Shown one piece after another: positions 27,374-35,119 of a DNA stretch of 64,000 nucleotides (within the stretch, counting starts at the first letter, position 1; each line of letters opens with the position of its first letter). The position numbers and the translations under genes are program-made. This DNA comes from Salinilacustrithrix flava (GTDB taxonomy: Bacteria > Actinomycetota > Acidimicrobiia > Acidimicrobiales > Salinilacustritrichaceae): positions 1,054,001 to 1,118,000 of the forward strand of contig NZ_CP133888.1 of NCBI RefSeq assembly GCF_041228405.1, in the 5' to 3' direction. The notes below the pieces were generated by a model. That model did no database searches, was not told the DNA's origin, and worked only from the letters and a program-made list of their open reading frames with translations.

Positions 27374-28488
27374 GCGCCACCACGACGGAACCGGTCCGGG
27401 ACGAGCCGACGCTGTCGGACCGGATCGACGACGTGTTCGACCGCCCGGCCTCGGTCCGCTCGCTCGCCGTGCTGCGCCTGGCGCTCGGGCCCGTCGTGGT
27501 GGTCCACCTCTGGCCGTTCCTCGCCGACACCCTCGCCGGCACCACCTACGAGGACCACTTCTGGGTCCGCTGGTGGGGCTTCGTCCCCGAGGTGCCCGGC
27601 GCGGTGCAGGTCGCGCTGGTGTGGACGGGTGCGGTCGCCGCCGTGGGGCTGTCGCTCGGCTGGCGCACCCGGCTGGTCGCGCCGATCACCTTCGTCTGCG
27701 TGGCCGGAAACCTCTTCCTCTCCCAGCACCACTTCCGGCACAACCGGGCGTTCCTGCTGTTCCTGCTGGCCGCCGTCGCGCTGGCCGACAGCGGGCGGGT
27801 GCTGTCGCTGGACGCCCGCCGGCGGCGGGCCCGCACCGGCACATCCCCGGGCGACCCGGGCGACGACCTCGGCACGGTCTGGCCGCTTTGGCTGCTGCGG
27901 ATCCTGGCCGCCAGCGTCTACCTCGCGTCGGGGTTCTCCAAGCTCATCGACCCGGACTGGTCGGGCGGGCTCGTGCTCTGGGATCGCGCCGTGCGCCACC
28001 AGCACCTGGTGCGCGAGCGGGTGCCCGAACCCATCGCCGATGCCGTCGTGGACCTGGTGACGGCCCGCTGGGTGCACACGATCACGTCGCCCATCGCCGT
28101 CGCCATGGAGCTGTTCATCGGGATCGCCATCTGGTTCGGGCGCACCCGCCTGGCCGCGATCTGGGTCGCCATCTTCTTCCACCTCTCCATCGAGCTGTCG
28201 GCGTCGGTGGAGGTGTTCAGCCTCGCCGCCATCGTCGCCCTCGTGATCTGGGCGACGCCGTCGACCCGGGACCGCGTCGCCGTCGTCCCGGACGCGACGT
28301 GGGTCCGCCGGCTCGACTGGTTGGCCCGGTTCGACGTCCGCGAGGAGCCCGGCGCCGAGCTCCGCGTCATCGATCGGGACGGCACCGTGCACACCGGCGG
28401 CACCGCTCGCTGGGTCCTGTGGAGCAGGCTTCCCCTCGTGTTCCCGTTCGTCGCCGTCGCCCACGCCCTGCGCCGGGTGCGCCCGTGA
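27370..28488 (+). CDS. HTTM (vitamin K carboxylase-like) membrane protein
   Basis: A 372-residue polytopic protein with about eight hydrophobic helices. It contains SVRSLAVLRLALGPVVVVHL near the N-terminus and the SQHHFRHNRAFLLFLL and LASGFSKLIDPDWSGGLVL stretches characteristic of HTTM domains. That membrane fold is shared with vitamin K-dependent gamma-glutamyl carboxylase. The true reaction of bacterial HTTM proteins is mostly unknown. GTGA overlaps join it to both the preceding and the following gene, so all three must be made together. Confidence 0.82.
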   Translation: MSATTTEPVRDEPTLSDRIDDVFDRPASVRSLAVLRLALGPVVVVHLWPFLADTLAGTTYEDHFWVRWWGFVPEVPGAVQVALVWTGAVAAVGLSLGWRTRLVAPITFVCVAGNLFLSQHHFRHNRAFLLFLLAAVALADSGRVLSLDARRRRARTGTSPGDPGDDLGTVWPLWLLRILAASVYLASGFSKLIDPDWSGGLVLWDRAVRHQHLVRERVPEPIADAVVDLVTARWVHTITSPIAVAMELFIGIAIWFGRTRLAAIWVAIFFHLSIELSASVEVFSLAAIVALVIWATPSTRDRVAVVPDATWVRRLDWLARFDVREEPGAELRVIDRDGTVHTGGTARWVLWSRLPLVFPFVAVAHALRRVRP

Positions 28489-29636
28489 ACGTCCGTCGCC
28501 GCACCACGCGGGCCCTCGTGGCCTGGGCCGTGGGCGCCGCGATCATGCGGCTGACGCTGTGGGCGCCCGAGGTCTGCCCGCCGATCGCCCGCTCCGAGGC
28601 GCGGTTGGCCGCGACCCAGGCGGCGGACTGGATCGTCCGCAACCAGACCGACGACGGCGAGTTCCTCTACGACTTCCACCGCGGCCGGGACGAGTCCAGC
28701 GACGACTACAACCTGGTCCGCCACGCCGGCGTGACCATGAGCCTCTACCAGCTGGTCCGGGGCGGTGAGGTCCAGTACCTGGACGCCGCGGACCGGGGCG
28801 TCCAGTGGATGACCGAGCGCCTGCAGCCCACCGGCGGTGGCGGGCGCGCCTTCACCGATGTGCGCCGGGCCAAGCTCGGCGCGTCCTCCCTGCTCGTCGT
28901 CTCGCTCGCCCAGCGCCGGCTGGCCACATCAGACACCCAGCACGACCAGCTGATGCGCGACCTGGGCACGTTCCTCGTCGAGCAGCAGCGCGCCGACGGG
29001 TCGATGCTCAACTTCCACGACATCGAGACCGGCGAGCCCGTGCCCGACCAGACCTCGGTGTTCGCCACCGGCGAGGCGCTGTGGGCGCTCGCCCTGCTGC
29101 ACGAGGCGTTCCCCCAGCTCGGCTTCGACGAGCCGGCCTGGCGGACCCTCGACTACATGGCCACCAGCCGGGACCTGGACGAGGACATCTTCCCCCAGCC
29201 GTGGCCGGACCAGTGGGCGGCGTACTCGCTCGGCGAGATGGGCGACTGGGGCCTGGCCGATGCCCACATCGACTACGCCCGGCGCCTCATCGAGCGCTTC
29301 GCCATGATCATCCGCTTCGACGCCCAGCGCGGGTCGACCTACGGATCGATCACCCACGGCCCCGCGCCCCGGGGCGGTGGGGTCGGCACCTGGCTGGAGG
29401 GGCTGGGCGCGCTCCGGACGCTCACCGTCACCGACGAGCGCCTCGCCGACCTCGAGGACCCGCTCGAGGAGACCTTGGCCTGCGCCGCCGGCGTGCTCGC
29501 CGAGCGCCAGGTCGAACCCGGCGAGGACGTCTCCGCACGAGAGGCCGGCGCCTGGTTCTACGACGACCTCACCCGCATGGACGACCAGCAGCACGCCGCG
29601 TCCGGCCTGCTGCTCTCGCTGCCCGTCCTCCCCTGA
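28485..29636 (+). CDS. alpha/alpha-toroid-like protein in HTTM operon
   Basis: A 383-residue protein. An N-terminal hydrophobic stretch (about residues 8-24) may be a signal or anchor. The rest shows repeated paired helices with aromatic-rich loops (TDDGEFLYDFHRG; RADGSMLNFHDIETG; QPWPDQWAAYSLGEM; GAWFYDDLTRMD). This is like terpene-cyclase, prenyltransferase or glycosidase-type alpha6/alpha6 toroids. I see no DxDD or QW motif, so cyclase activity is not supported. Its start overlaps the HTTM stop (GTGA). Probably a partner acting on or beside the membrane protein. Confidence 0.72.
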   Translation: MNVRRRTTRALVAWAVGAAIMRLTLWAPEVCPPIARSEARLAATQAADWIVRNQTDDGEFLYDFHRGRDESSDDYNLVRHAGVTMSLYQLVRGGEVQYLDAADRGVQWMTERLQPTGGGGRAFTDVRRAKLGASSLLVVSLAQRRLATSDTQHDQLMRDLGTFLVEQQRADGSMLNFHDIETGEPVPDQTSVFATGEALWALALLHEAFPQLGFDEPAWRTLDYMATSRDLDEDIFPQPWPDQWAAYSLGEMGDWGLADAHIDYARRLIERFAMIIRFDAQRGSTYGSITHGPAPRGGGVGTWLEGLGALRTLTVTDERLADLEDPLEETLACAAGVLAERQVEPGEDVSAREAGAWFYDDLTRMDDQQHAASGLLLSLPVLP

Positions 29637-29661
29637 CCTCGATCTCCAAGGACGCCCCACC

Positions 29662-30204
29662 GTGATCATCGCACTCCTCGGCTTCGTCGCCACCGTGAAC
29701 CCGGCCGCCGCCGCGCTCGCCCTCGTCCGGGACCGACGCACGGACCGGCCCCGATCGGTGACCGCCGGCGTCGTCGTCGCCGCGACCGTGCTGGTGGCGC
29801 TGGCGGCCGCGGCGGATCCGATCCTCGACCTGCTCGACATCAACCTCGGCACCTACCGGTTGGGCGCCGGCGTCGTCATCGCCGTGGCCGGGCTCCGGTG
29901 GCTGGTCGCCGGCCCGGCGCCGGCGTGCGAGGAGCCCGACGAAGACCGCCGCCTCGCCGGCTTCGTGGCGTTCCCGGTGCTGCTCACCCCGGGCGCCGTG
30001 GTGCTCGCCGTCTCGGTCGGGGCCGAGCACGGCTGGATCGAGGCCGCCGTCGGCATCGTCGTCGCCGTCATCCTCGGCGGCCTCGGCCTCTACCTGCGCC
30101 GCTCGATGCCCCACCTGTTCATGGCCGGGCTCGTGCGCATGCTCGGCGCGGCGGCGACGGTGCTCGGCGTCATCATCGCCGTGGACGGCGTCCGCACCCT
30201 CTAG
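29662..30204 (+). CDS. MarC-family-like membrane protein
   Basis: A 180-residue integral membrane protein with five to six hydrophobic helices. The TYRLGAGVVIAVAGLRWLV helix, the following loop, and FPVLLTPGAVVLAVS resemble the MarC/YchE family, whose transport role is unproven. AAGGA lies 8-10 nt before the GTG at 29662, and a 25-nt gap separates it from the toroid gene. It is the last gene of the operon. Its stop lies 9 nt from the convergent gluQ stop. Confidence 0.75.
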   Translation: MIIALLGFVATVNPAAAALALVRDRRTDRPRSVTAGVVVAATVLVALAAAADPILDLLDINLGTYRLGAGVVIAVAGLRWLVAGPAPACEEPDEDRRLAGFVAFPVLLTPGAVVLAVSVGAEHGWIEAAVGIVVAVILGGLGLYLRRSMPHLFMAGLVRMLGAAATVLGVIIAVDGVRTL

Positions 30205-30213
30205 CTCGCCGGT

Positions 30214-31134
30214 TCACATCGGCGCGTCGAACACCCACGGTTCGCGGGGGACCTCGTCGGGATCGAACCGGGCCAGGAGGGTGGCGGCGTCGACGCGCTC
30301 GCCCCTCGACGCCAGGCCGAGCGATGCGCCCATGCGACCGAGCAGGTCGGTCGCTTCGATGCCGTGCACCGCCAGCTCGCTGCGGGTGACCGACCCGTGC
30401 CGCTTGGCCAGGCGCTCGCCGTCGGGGCCGACCACCAGCGGGACGTGCACCCACCGCGGGCGGGGCAGGCCGAGCCGGTCGCACAGCCAGGCCTGGCGGG
30501 GCGTGCCCTCGAGCAGGTCGTCGCCGCGGACGACCTCGGCGATGCCCTGGTGGGCGTCGTCGACCACCACGGCCAGGTTGTACGCCGGGACGCCATCGCC
30601 GCGGCGGACGACGAAGTCGTCCACGACGCCGGTGTGCTCGCCGTGCAGCCGGTCGCGGACGGTGACCACGGCGTCGTCGGCCCGGACCCGCAGCGACGGG
30701 GGGCGCTCGGGCCGGGTCGCGGCGCGGTCGGCCCGCTCTGCGTCGGTGAGGTGGCGGCACGTGCCCGGGTAGGCGCCCTCGGGGAGCGGGCCGTGCGCGG
30801 CCTGGGACGCCTCCCGGATCTCCCGGCGGGAGCAGAAGCAGGGGTAGAGCGCGCCGTCGGCCTCGAGCTGGGCGATGGCGGCCTCGTGGCGGGCGCGGGT
30901 GTCCGGGTCGGACTGGCGCAGCACCGGGCCGTCGTGGTGCAGCCCGAGGGCGGCGATGTCGCCGAGGTGCTCCCCGACCAGCTCCTCGCGGCTGGCGACC
31001 GGGTCCAGGTCCTCGACCCGCACCAGGAAGCGCCCGCCGTCGACCCGCGCGTACAGCCAGGACAGCAGGGCCGTGCGCAGGTTCCCCACGTGCAACGACC
31101 CGGTGGGGCTGGGGGCGAAGCGACCGTCGGCCAT
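30214..31134 (-). CDS. gluQ: glutamyl-Q tRNA(Asp) synthetase
   Basis: A 306-residue truncated glutamyl-tRNA synthetase homologue that lacks the anticodon-binding half. It attaches glutamate to queuosine at position 34 of tRNA-Asp. The class I signature PSPTGSLHVGN (9-18) and a KMSKS-equivalent ERLAKRHGS are present. The Zn-binding cysteines are in YPCFCSRREI and YPGTC, the pattern that separates GluQRS from GltX. A TAGGCT box lies 8 nt before the ATG and overlaps, face to face, a TACGAT box of the divergent HNH gene. Confidence 0.93.
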   Translation of the reverse strand: MADGRFAPSPTGSLHVGNLRTALLSWLYARVDGGRFLVRVEDLDPVASREELVGEHLGDIAALGLHHDGPVLRQSDPDTRARHEAAIAQLEADGALYPCFCSRREIREASQAAHGPLPEGAYPGTCRHLTDAERADRAATRPERPPSLRVRADDAVVTVRDRLHGEHTGVVDDFVVRRGDGVPAYNLAVVVDDAHQGIAEVVRGDDLLEGTPRQAWLCDRLGLPRPRWVHVPLVVGPDGERLAKRHGSVTRSELAVHGIEATDLLGRMGASLGLASRGERVDAATLLARFDPDEVPREPWVFDAPM

Positions 31135-31161
31135 GGCGGCCGAGCCTACGATCGCCCTGCC

Positions 31162-31542
31162 GTGCCCCCGCCGCCGCTGAACCGTCGCGACCGCCTCGCC
31201 GAGATCCTCGAGCGCGACGGGGCCTGCTGCGTCTGGTGCGGGCGCGACGTCGGCACCGACCTGGTGCGGGCCACGACCGAGCACGTCGTGCCCCGGGTGA
31301 AGGGCGGGCCGTCGTGGTTGGAGAACGAGGTGGCGGCGTGCGCCCGCTGCAACCGCCAGCGGGGCAACCGGACGCCGGCGGAGTGGCTCGACGAGTGCGC
31401 CGCGCGCGGCTGGGACCCGTCACCGGCCACCATCCTCGCCAGCCTCGAGCGGCTCGAGTCCGCCATCGAGGAGCGGGGTGGCCAGCGACGGGCCCGTCGC
31501 TACCTGGACAGCCAGCTGCGCCGGCTGCGGAACCGGGCCTGA
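31162..31542 (+). CDS. HNH endonuclease family protein
   Basis: A 126-residue protein with a compact HNH domain. A structural zinc site is formed by CVWC (23-26) and CARC (60-63). The HNH residues are His41 in TTEHVVPR, Asn55 in WLENE and Asn64 in CNRQRGN. The C-terminal 50 residues are a basic helix region. It may be a DNA nickase or nuclease; nothing links it to a restriction system. The GTG start is 27 nt from the divergent gluQ start. Confidence 0.85.
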   Translation: MPPPPLNRRDRLAEILERDGACCVWCGRDVGTDLVRATTEHVVPRVKGGPSWLENEVAACARCNRQRGNRTPAEWLDECAARGWDPSPATILASLERLESAIEERGGQRRARRYLDSQLRRLRNRA

Positions 31543-31552
31543 GCCCGCGGGC

Positions 31553-32212
31553 TCACCGAGCGCAGGTCCAGGGGCCCCAGCCCTGCTGGGCGTAGAGGTG
31601 CCGGGCGTAGATCGTGTTCAGCTCGGGGTCGTACACCGAGGACCACGGGGCTCCGGTGACGGCCTCGAACTGGCCGCGGTGCACGATGTTGATCTGGAAC
31701 AGGCCGTGGTCGTTGGTGGGGCTCACGGCGCCGGGGTTCATGCCGGACTCGCACTTCGCGATGCGGATGGCCGCGGGCGCCGCCGAGCCGAAGTGGCGGT
31801 GGATGATGCCCTCCAGGGAGCCGGCCGGGGCGGTGGCGGCGGCTGCGGCACGGCGCTGCTCGGCCTCCCGGGCCTCGTTCGCCTCGATCGCAGCGGCCAG
31901 CCGGGCCAGGTTCTCGGCCTCGATCGCGGCGGCGAGGCGCTGCAGGTTCTCGGCCTCGATGGCGGCGGCGAGGACCTCGAGGTCACGGGCCTCCTGGGCC
32001 GCGACCGCCTCGGCGGCGATCCGATCGCCCACGTCGGTGAGGGCGTCGCGGACGGCGACCCCGTCGACGTCGGTCGGGGCGTCTGCGGCTGCCGTCTGCA
32101 CGACCTGGCCGGACCGGCCGGCGTCGTCGGCGCCGGCGGCGGGCCAGGTGAAGGCGGCGAGGCTCAGCGCGATGGCGAGGCCGGCGGCGGCACGGATGGT
32201 GGTCTTGGACAT
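31553..32212 (-). CDS. exported lysozyme-like transglycosylase-domain protein
   Basis: A 219-residue secreted protein. The signal peptide covers residues 1-27 (cleavage near PAAGA). A helical stalk of three 12-residue repeats (LAAAIEAENLxR) follows in the middle. The C-terminal domain is lysozyme-like, with IAKCESGMNPGAV (catalytic Glu in CESG), NDHGLFQIN and WGPWTCAR. It is expected to cut peptidoglycan, related to SLT or Rpf-type muralytic enzymes. AAAGGA lies about 7 nt before the ATG. Its long upstream region (32213-32513) may hold control elements. Confidence 0.88.
   Translation of the reverse strand: MSKTTIRAAAGLAIALSLAAFTWPAAGADDAGRSGQVVQTAAADAPTDVDGVAVRDALTDVGDRIAAEAVAAQEARDLEVLAAAIEAENLQRLAAAIEAENLARLAAAIEANEAREAEQRRAAAAATAPAGSLEGIIHRHFGSAAPAAIRIAKCESGMNPGAVSPTNDHGLFQINIVHRGQFEAVTGAPWSSVYDPELNTIYARHLYAQQGWGPWTCAR
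31871..31984 (-). repeat. three tandem 36-bp coding repeats
   Basis: Three imperfect copies of a 36-bp unit encode LAAAIEAENLQR, LAAAIEAENLAR and LAAAIEANEARE, a probable coiled-coil spacer between the signal peptide and the lysozyme-like domain. Confidence 0.8.
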
Positions 32213-32513
32213 GGGGGTCCTTTCCGCCGGTGCAGGCGCGCGCCTGGACGCCGGCGAGGGGCATCGGGGGGAAGGCGGCAGGTCCGGTGTCCGGGGAGGG
32301 TTCCCCGGTGCTCGATCGCGCTGGCGACCCGGGACGGGTGCGCAGCGGCGCGCTCAGCGACCAGCAGCTGGTTCGATGTTGCAAAGTCTCTGCCGTTTGC
32401 AACGGAAATGCAACATTCGGCGTTCGTGAACCTGGTCACAAGGAGCGAACGGCACACCCGGCCGCCCCCTTCGGCCGTCCCCGTCCGAGGGGACTATCCT
32501 CCGTCGTTCGTCT
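32213..32513. other. 301-nt gene-free region between SLT gene and tRNA-Ser
   Basis: The part next to the SLT gene (32213-32370) is GC-rich and can fold (GGGGAACC and CGCGCGCC elements on the minus strand), perhaps a long 5' leader. The part at 32377-32415 is AT-richer and holds TGTTGCA (32377-32383), the palindrome TTGCAA (32397-32402) and TGCAACA (32409-32415), a symmetrical arrangement that looks like regulator sites. No open frame stands out. Confidence 0.5.
32495..32500 (+). promoter_or_regulatory. -10 box TATCCT of tRNA-Ser(GCT)
   Basis: TATCCT ends 13 nt before the mature tRNA 5' end. No convincing -35 box is seen. Confidence 0.35.
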
Positions 32514-32605
32514 GGAGTGGTGACCGAGTCAGGCCGAAGGTGCTTCCCTGCTAAGGAAGTGAGGGTTCACGCTCTCCGAGGGTTCGAATCCCTCCCACTC
32601 CGCCA
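32514..32605 (+). tRNA. tRNA-Ser(GCT)
   Basis: Class II tRNA. The acceptor is GGAGTGG paired with CCACTCC, the anticodon arm is CTTCC-CTGCTAA-GGAAG with anticodon GCT (reads AGC/AGU), a long variable arm is present, and the T-loop is GGTTCGAATCC. Discriminator G and CCA are encoded (32602-32605). Serine identity follows from the anticodon and the long variable arm. Confidence 0.96.
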
Positions 32606-32614
32606 ACGAGCTCG

Positions 32615-32664
32615 GTTCTGGCCTACATCCGTGCCACCTGGTGGTCACCGATGTAGGCCAGAAC
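32615..32664. repeat. long hairpin between the two tRNA-Ser genes
   Basis: GTTCTGGCCTACATC (32615-32629) and GATGTAGGCCAGAAC (32650-32664) are perfect 15-bp inverted arms. The 20-nt spacer itself can pair partly (CCACC/GGTGG). The outer GTTCTGGC/GCCAGAAC recalls the CTGCCAG repeat family. It is likely a terminator or processing hairpin after tRNA-Ser(GCT), without a T-tract. Confidence 0.75.
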
Positions 32665-32702
32665 GACGGGCGGGCGGCGTCGCGGTAGCCTGCCGGATCC
32701 CA

Positions 32703-32787
32703 GGAGGGGTGCCAGAGCGGACGAATGGAACGGTCTTGAAAACCGTCGAGCCTTCGGGTTCCGCGGGTTCGAATCCCGCCCCCTCCG
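32703..32787 (+). tRNA. tRNA-Ser(TGA)
   Basis: Class II tRNA. The acceptor GGAGGGG pairs with CCCCTCC, the anticodon arm ACGGT-CTTGAAA-ACCGT carries anticodon TGA, a long variable arm is present, and the T-arm contains GGTTCGAATCC. The discriminator is G at 32787. CCA is not encoded, unlike the neighbouring tRNA. Confidence 0.96.
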
Positions 32788-32813
32788 CTCCTCTCTCCCT
32801 GACCGACGCCTGC

Positions 32814-33644
32814 TCAGGCGGCCAGCTCGAGCTCCCGCGCTGCGTCGCGCAGCTCGTCCAGGGCCCGCTTCACCAACCGGCGAGCGGCCTCGGCCGTGAC
32901 GCCGAGCTCCTCGCCGACCTCGCGGAAGCTGCGCTCGCGGCCGTCGGCCAGGCCGAGGCGCAGGCGCACCGCCGTCCGGGAGCGCGGGCTGAGCTCGTCG
33001 AGGAGGGTGAGCACCAGCTGCTGGTGGAGCTGCTGCACGGCTGCAGCCTCCGGACCCTGCTCGTCGCCGGCGATGAGGTCGCCGAAGTCACCGTCGCCGG
33101 CGTCGCCGAGGGGCTTGTCGAGGCTGGTCGGCGACGTGAGCCGCTGCAGCTCGGCCAGGTCGGCGTCGAGCTCGACGTCGTTGGCGTCGGCCGCGCGCAC
33201 CGCGGCTCGCAGCTGCGCTGACCGGTCGCCGGGCAGGCGGATCAGGCTGGACTTCTGGTCCAGGGCCCGACCGATGGACTGGCGGATCCAGAACGTGGCG
33301 TAGGTCGAGAACTTGAAGCCCTTGCGCCAGTCGAACTTGTCGACGGCGTGCTCGAGGCCCAGGTTGCCCTCCTGGATCAGGTCGAGCAGCTCCATGCCGG
33401 TCGGCAGGGGGTATCGCTTGGCCAGGCTCACGACCAGGCGCAGGTTGGCCCGGATGAACTCGTCCTTGGCGCGAGCGCCCAGCCGGGCGGCGCGCTTCAG
33501 CTCGACGTCCACCTCGCCGGCGTCGAGCCGCTCCCGGGCGGCCCGACCGGCCTCGATCCGCTGCGCGAGCTCCCGCTCCCGGGCGGCATCGAGGAGCGGC
33601 ACCTGGCCGATCTCGTGCAAGTACTGACCTACGGAATCCTTCAT
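32814..33644 (-). CDS. group 2 sigma-70 family RNA polymerase sigma factor
   Basis: A 276-residue sigma factor. Region 1.2 (DSVGQYLHEIGQVPLL) comes first, then region 2 (LRLVVSLAKRY; DLIQEGNLGLEHAVDKFDWRK; FSTYATFWIRQSIGRAL), region 3, and region 4 (RSFREVGEELGVTAEAARRL, the -35-binding helix-turn-helix). It lacks the long acidic region 1.1 and non-conserved region of a primary RpoD, so a SigB/HrdD-like alternative factor is likely. The ATG at 33644 has GAGGTGAAGGAC directly upstream. A small membrane protein gene lies 74 nt upstream on the same strand. Confidence 0.92.
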   Translation of the reverse strand: MKDSVGQYLHEIGQVPLLDAARERELAQRIEAGRAARERLDAGEVDVELKRAARLGARAKDEFIRANLRLVVSLAKRYPLPTGMELLDLIQEGNLGLEHAVDKFDWRKGFKFSTYATFWIRQSIGRALDQKSSLIRLPGDRSAQLRAAVRAADANDVELDADLAELQRLTSPTSLDKPLGDAGDGDFGDLIAGDEQGPEAAAVQQLHQQLVLTLLDELSPRSRTAVRLRLGLADGRERSFREVGEELGVTAEAARRLVKRALDELRDAARELELAA

Positions 33645-33718
33645 GTCCTTCACCTCACGAAGAAGAACATCCCCGGCCCGGTCGCCATTCCGATCCGGGT
33701 CGGTTTCTCGGCTCCCCG

Positions 33719-33985
33719 TCAGAGGACCTGGCCGAGATCCTGGAACGCGGCCTGCACGAGCTGGCTCAGCGTGACGACGGTCACCAGGACCAGCACGACG
33801 CCGACCGCCTTGCCGAGGTGGATCTGCTGCGTGCGGTCCTGGGCCAGCGCGCCCGCGGATGCCTCCAGCGACCGGATGGCGCGACGGGCGTCGACCATCG
33901 CTGCGTCTGCGGCGCCGCCCGCAGGCGCGTCCCACCAGTCGTCGTCGAGCCACACATCTGCGAGCGCGTCCCGCTCCATCGCCAT
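33719..33985 (-). CDS. small membrane protein upstream of sigma gene
   Basis: An 88-residue protein with an acidic, Trp-containing N-terminus (WLDDDWWDAP), a helical middle and a single C-terminal transmembrane helix (GKAVGVVLVLVTVVTLSQL). I do not recognise it. GGGAGGGC lies just before the ATG at 33985, a good ribosome binding site. Its position 74 nt ahead of the sigma gene would suit a regulator of that factor, but no anti-sigma motif such as HxxxCxxC is present. Confidence 0.6.
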   Translation of the reverse strand: MAMERDALADVWLDDDWWDAPAGGAADAAMVDARRAIRSLEASAGALAQDRTQQIHLGKAVGVVLVLVTVVTLSQLVQAAFQDLGQVL

Positions 33986-34125
33986 GCCCTCCCAGCGGCT
34001 GGCGCCCTGCGGCGCCTCGAAGAAGGATCGTGCCCAGATCCGAGAACCCGGCGACAGAGCCTCGGGTCACCCGTAGCCCGTGTCCCGTGCGCCACCCCGG
34101 TGGTGCACGAGCACCAGTGGCGACG

Positions 34126-35100
34126 TCAGGTGGAGGGTGGGATCTCGGCGCGCAGGGCCTGGACCCAGTCGTTGGCCTCCCGCCAGGCGACCTCGGCCTC
34201 GCGGCGCACGCGGGGTGCCGTCTCGCCGGCGGCGGTGTAGCTGCCCAGGAAGAGCACGTCTTCGTTCTTGGACTTGAGGTCGCGGAGCGCGTCGGCCACC
34301 AGCTCGTCGCCGACGTGGCCCTCGAGGTCGATGATGAAGCAGTAGTCGCCGAGGCCCCGCTTGGTCGGGCGGCTCTCGAGGCGGGTCAGGTTGATGGCCC
34401 GGGCCGCGAACTCCTGGAGGATCGACAGGAGCGAGCCGGGACGGTCGGCGCGCTGGAACACCACGATCGTGGTCTTGTCGTGGCCGGTGGGGGCGGGGAC
34501 GCCGCCCCGGGTGACCGCGACGAAGCGCGTCTCGTTGCCCCGGTGGTCCTCGATGTCCTCGGCCAGCACCTCGAGCCCGTTGACCTTGCCGGCGAGCGAC
34601 GTGCCGATGGCCGCCGAGCGCCCGTCGGCCTCCCCGGCCACGATCTGCGCGGCCAGCGCCGTGGAGTTGGTCGGCACGTGCTCGACGCGGGGGAGCTGCT
34701 CGCGCAGGAAGCCGCGGCACTGGGCCGTGGCCACGGGGATCGACACGATGCGCTCGATGTCGCCGAGACCCACGCCGGCCGGGGCGAGCAGGCACATGAC
34801 GATGGGGATGACCACCTCGCGCTGCATCCGCAGCTCGTGGTCGAAGATGAGGGCGTCGAGGGTGATGTTGACCGAACCCTCGATGGCGTTCTCGATCGGG
34901 ACGAACCCGATCTCGACGTCGCCGGACGTCACCGCGTGGAGGACGTCGGTGATGGTCCCGCAGGGCACCAGCTCCATCGCGGCGTAGTCGGGCTGGGTGA
35001 GCATCGCCTGCTCGCTGAAGGTGCCCTCGGGTCCGAGGAACGCGATGCGACCCCGGCCATCGGCGGCGGGACGGGTCGCAGACGTGTCGGATCCGGTCAC
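34126..35100 (-). CDS. pheA: prephenate dehydratase
   Basis: A 324-residue enzyme that converts prephenate to phenylpyruvate in phenylalanine synthesis. The catalytic domain opens RIAFLGPEGTFSEQA and includes GFVPIENAIEGSVN and the TR(F) motif in GNETRFVAV. A C-terminal ACT domain with LTRLESRPTKRGLG binds phenylalanine for feedback inhibition. There is no chorismate mutase part. The GTG at 35100 has TATCCT 8 nt upstream. It is divergent from larB with only 19 nt between starts, so the promoters must overlap coding sequence. Confidence 0.95.
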   Translation of the reverse strand: MTGSDTSATRPAADGRGRIAFLGPEGTFSEQAMLTQPDYAAMELVPCGTITDVLHAVTSGDVEIGFVPIENAIEGSVNITLDALIFDHELRMQREVVIPIVMCLLAPAGVGLGDIERIVSIPVATAQCRGFLREQLPRVEHVPTNSTALAAQIVAGEADGRSAAIGTSLAGKVNGLEVLAEDIEDHRGNETRFVAVTRGGVPAPTGHDKTTIVVFQRADRPGSLLSILQEFAARAINLTRLESRPTKRGLGDYCFIIDLEGHVGDELVADALRDLKSKNEDVLFLGSYTAAGETAPRVRREAEVAWREANDWVQALRAEIPPST

Positions 35101-35119
35101 GACGGGCCAGGATAGGGCG

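Noticed and set aside
26876..30204. Terpene/squalene cyclase pathway
   Set aside because: The toroid-like protein shows no DxDD or QW motifs and no prenyl-synthase gene is nearby.
32213..32380. c-di-AMP (ydaO) riboswitch ahead of the muralytic gene
   Set aside because: A GGGGAACC element and foldable GC stems are present but the conserved GAACCCGNCAGCU-type core is not visible; kept only as a check in the findings.
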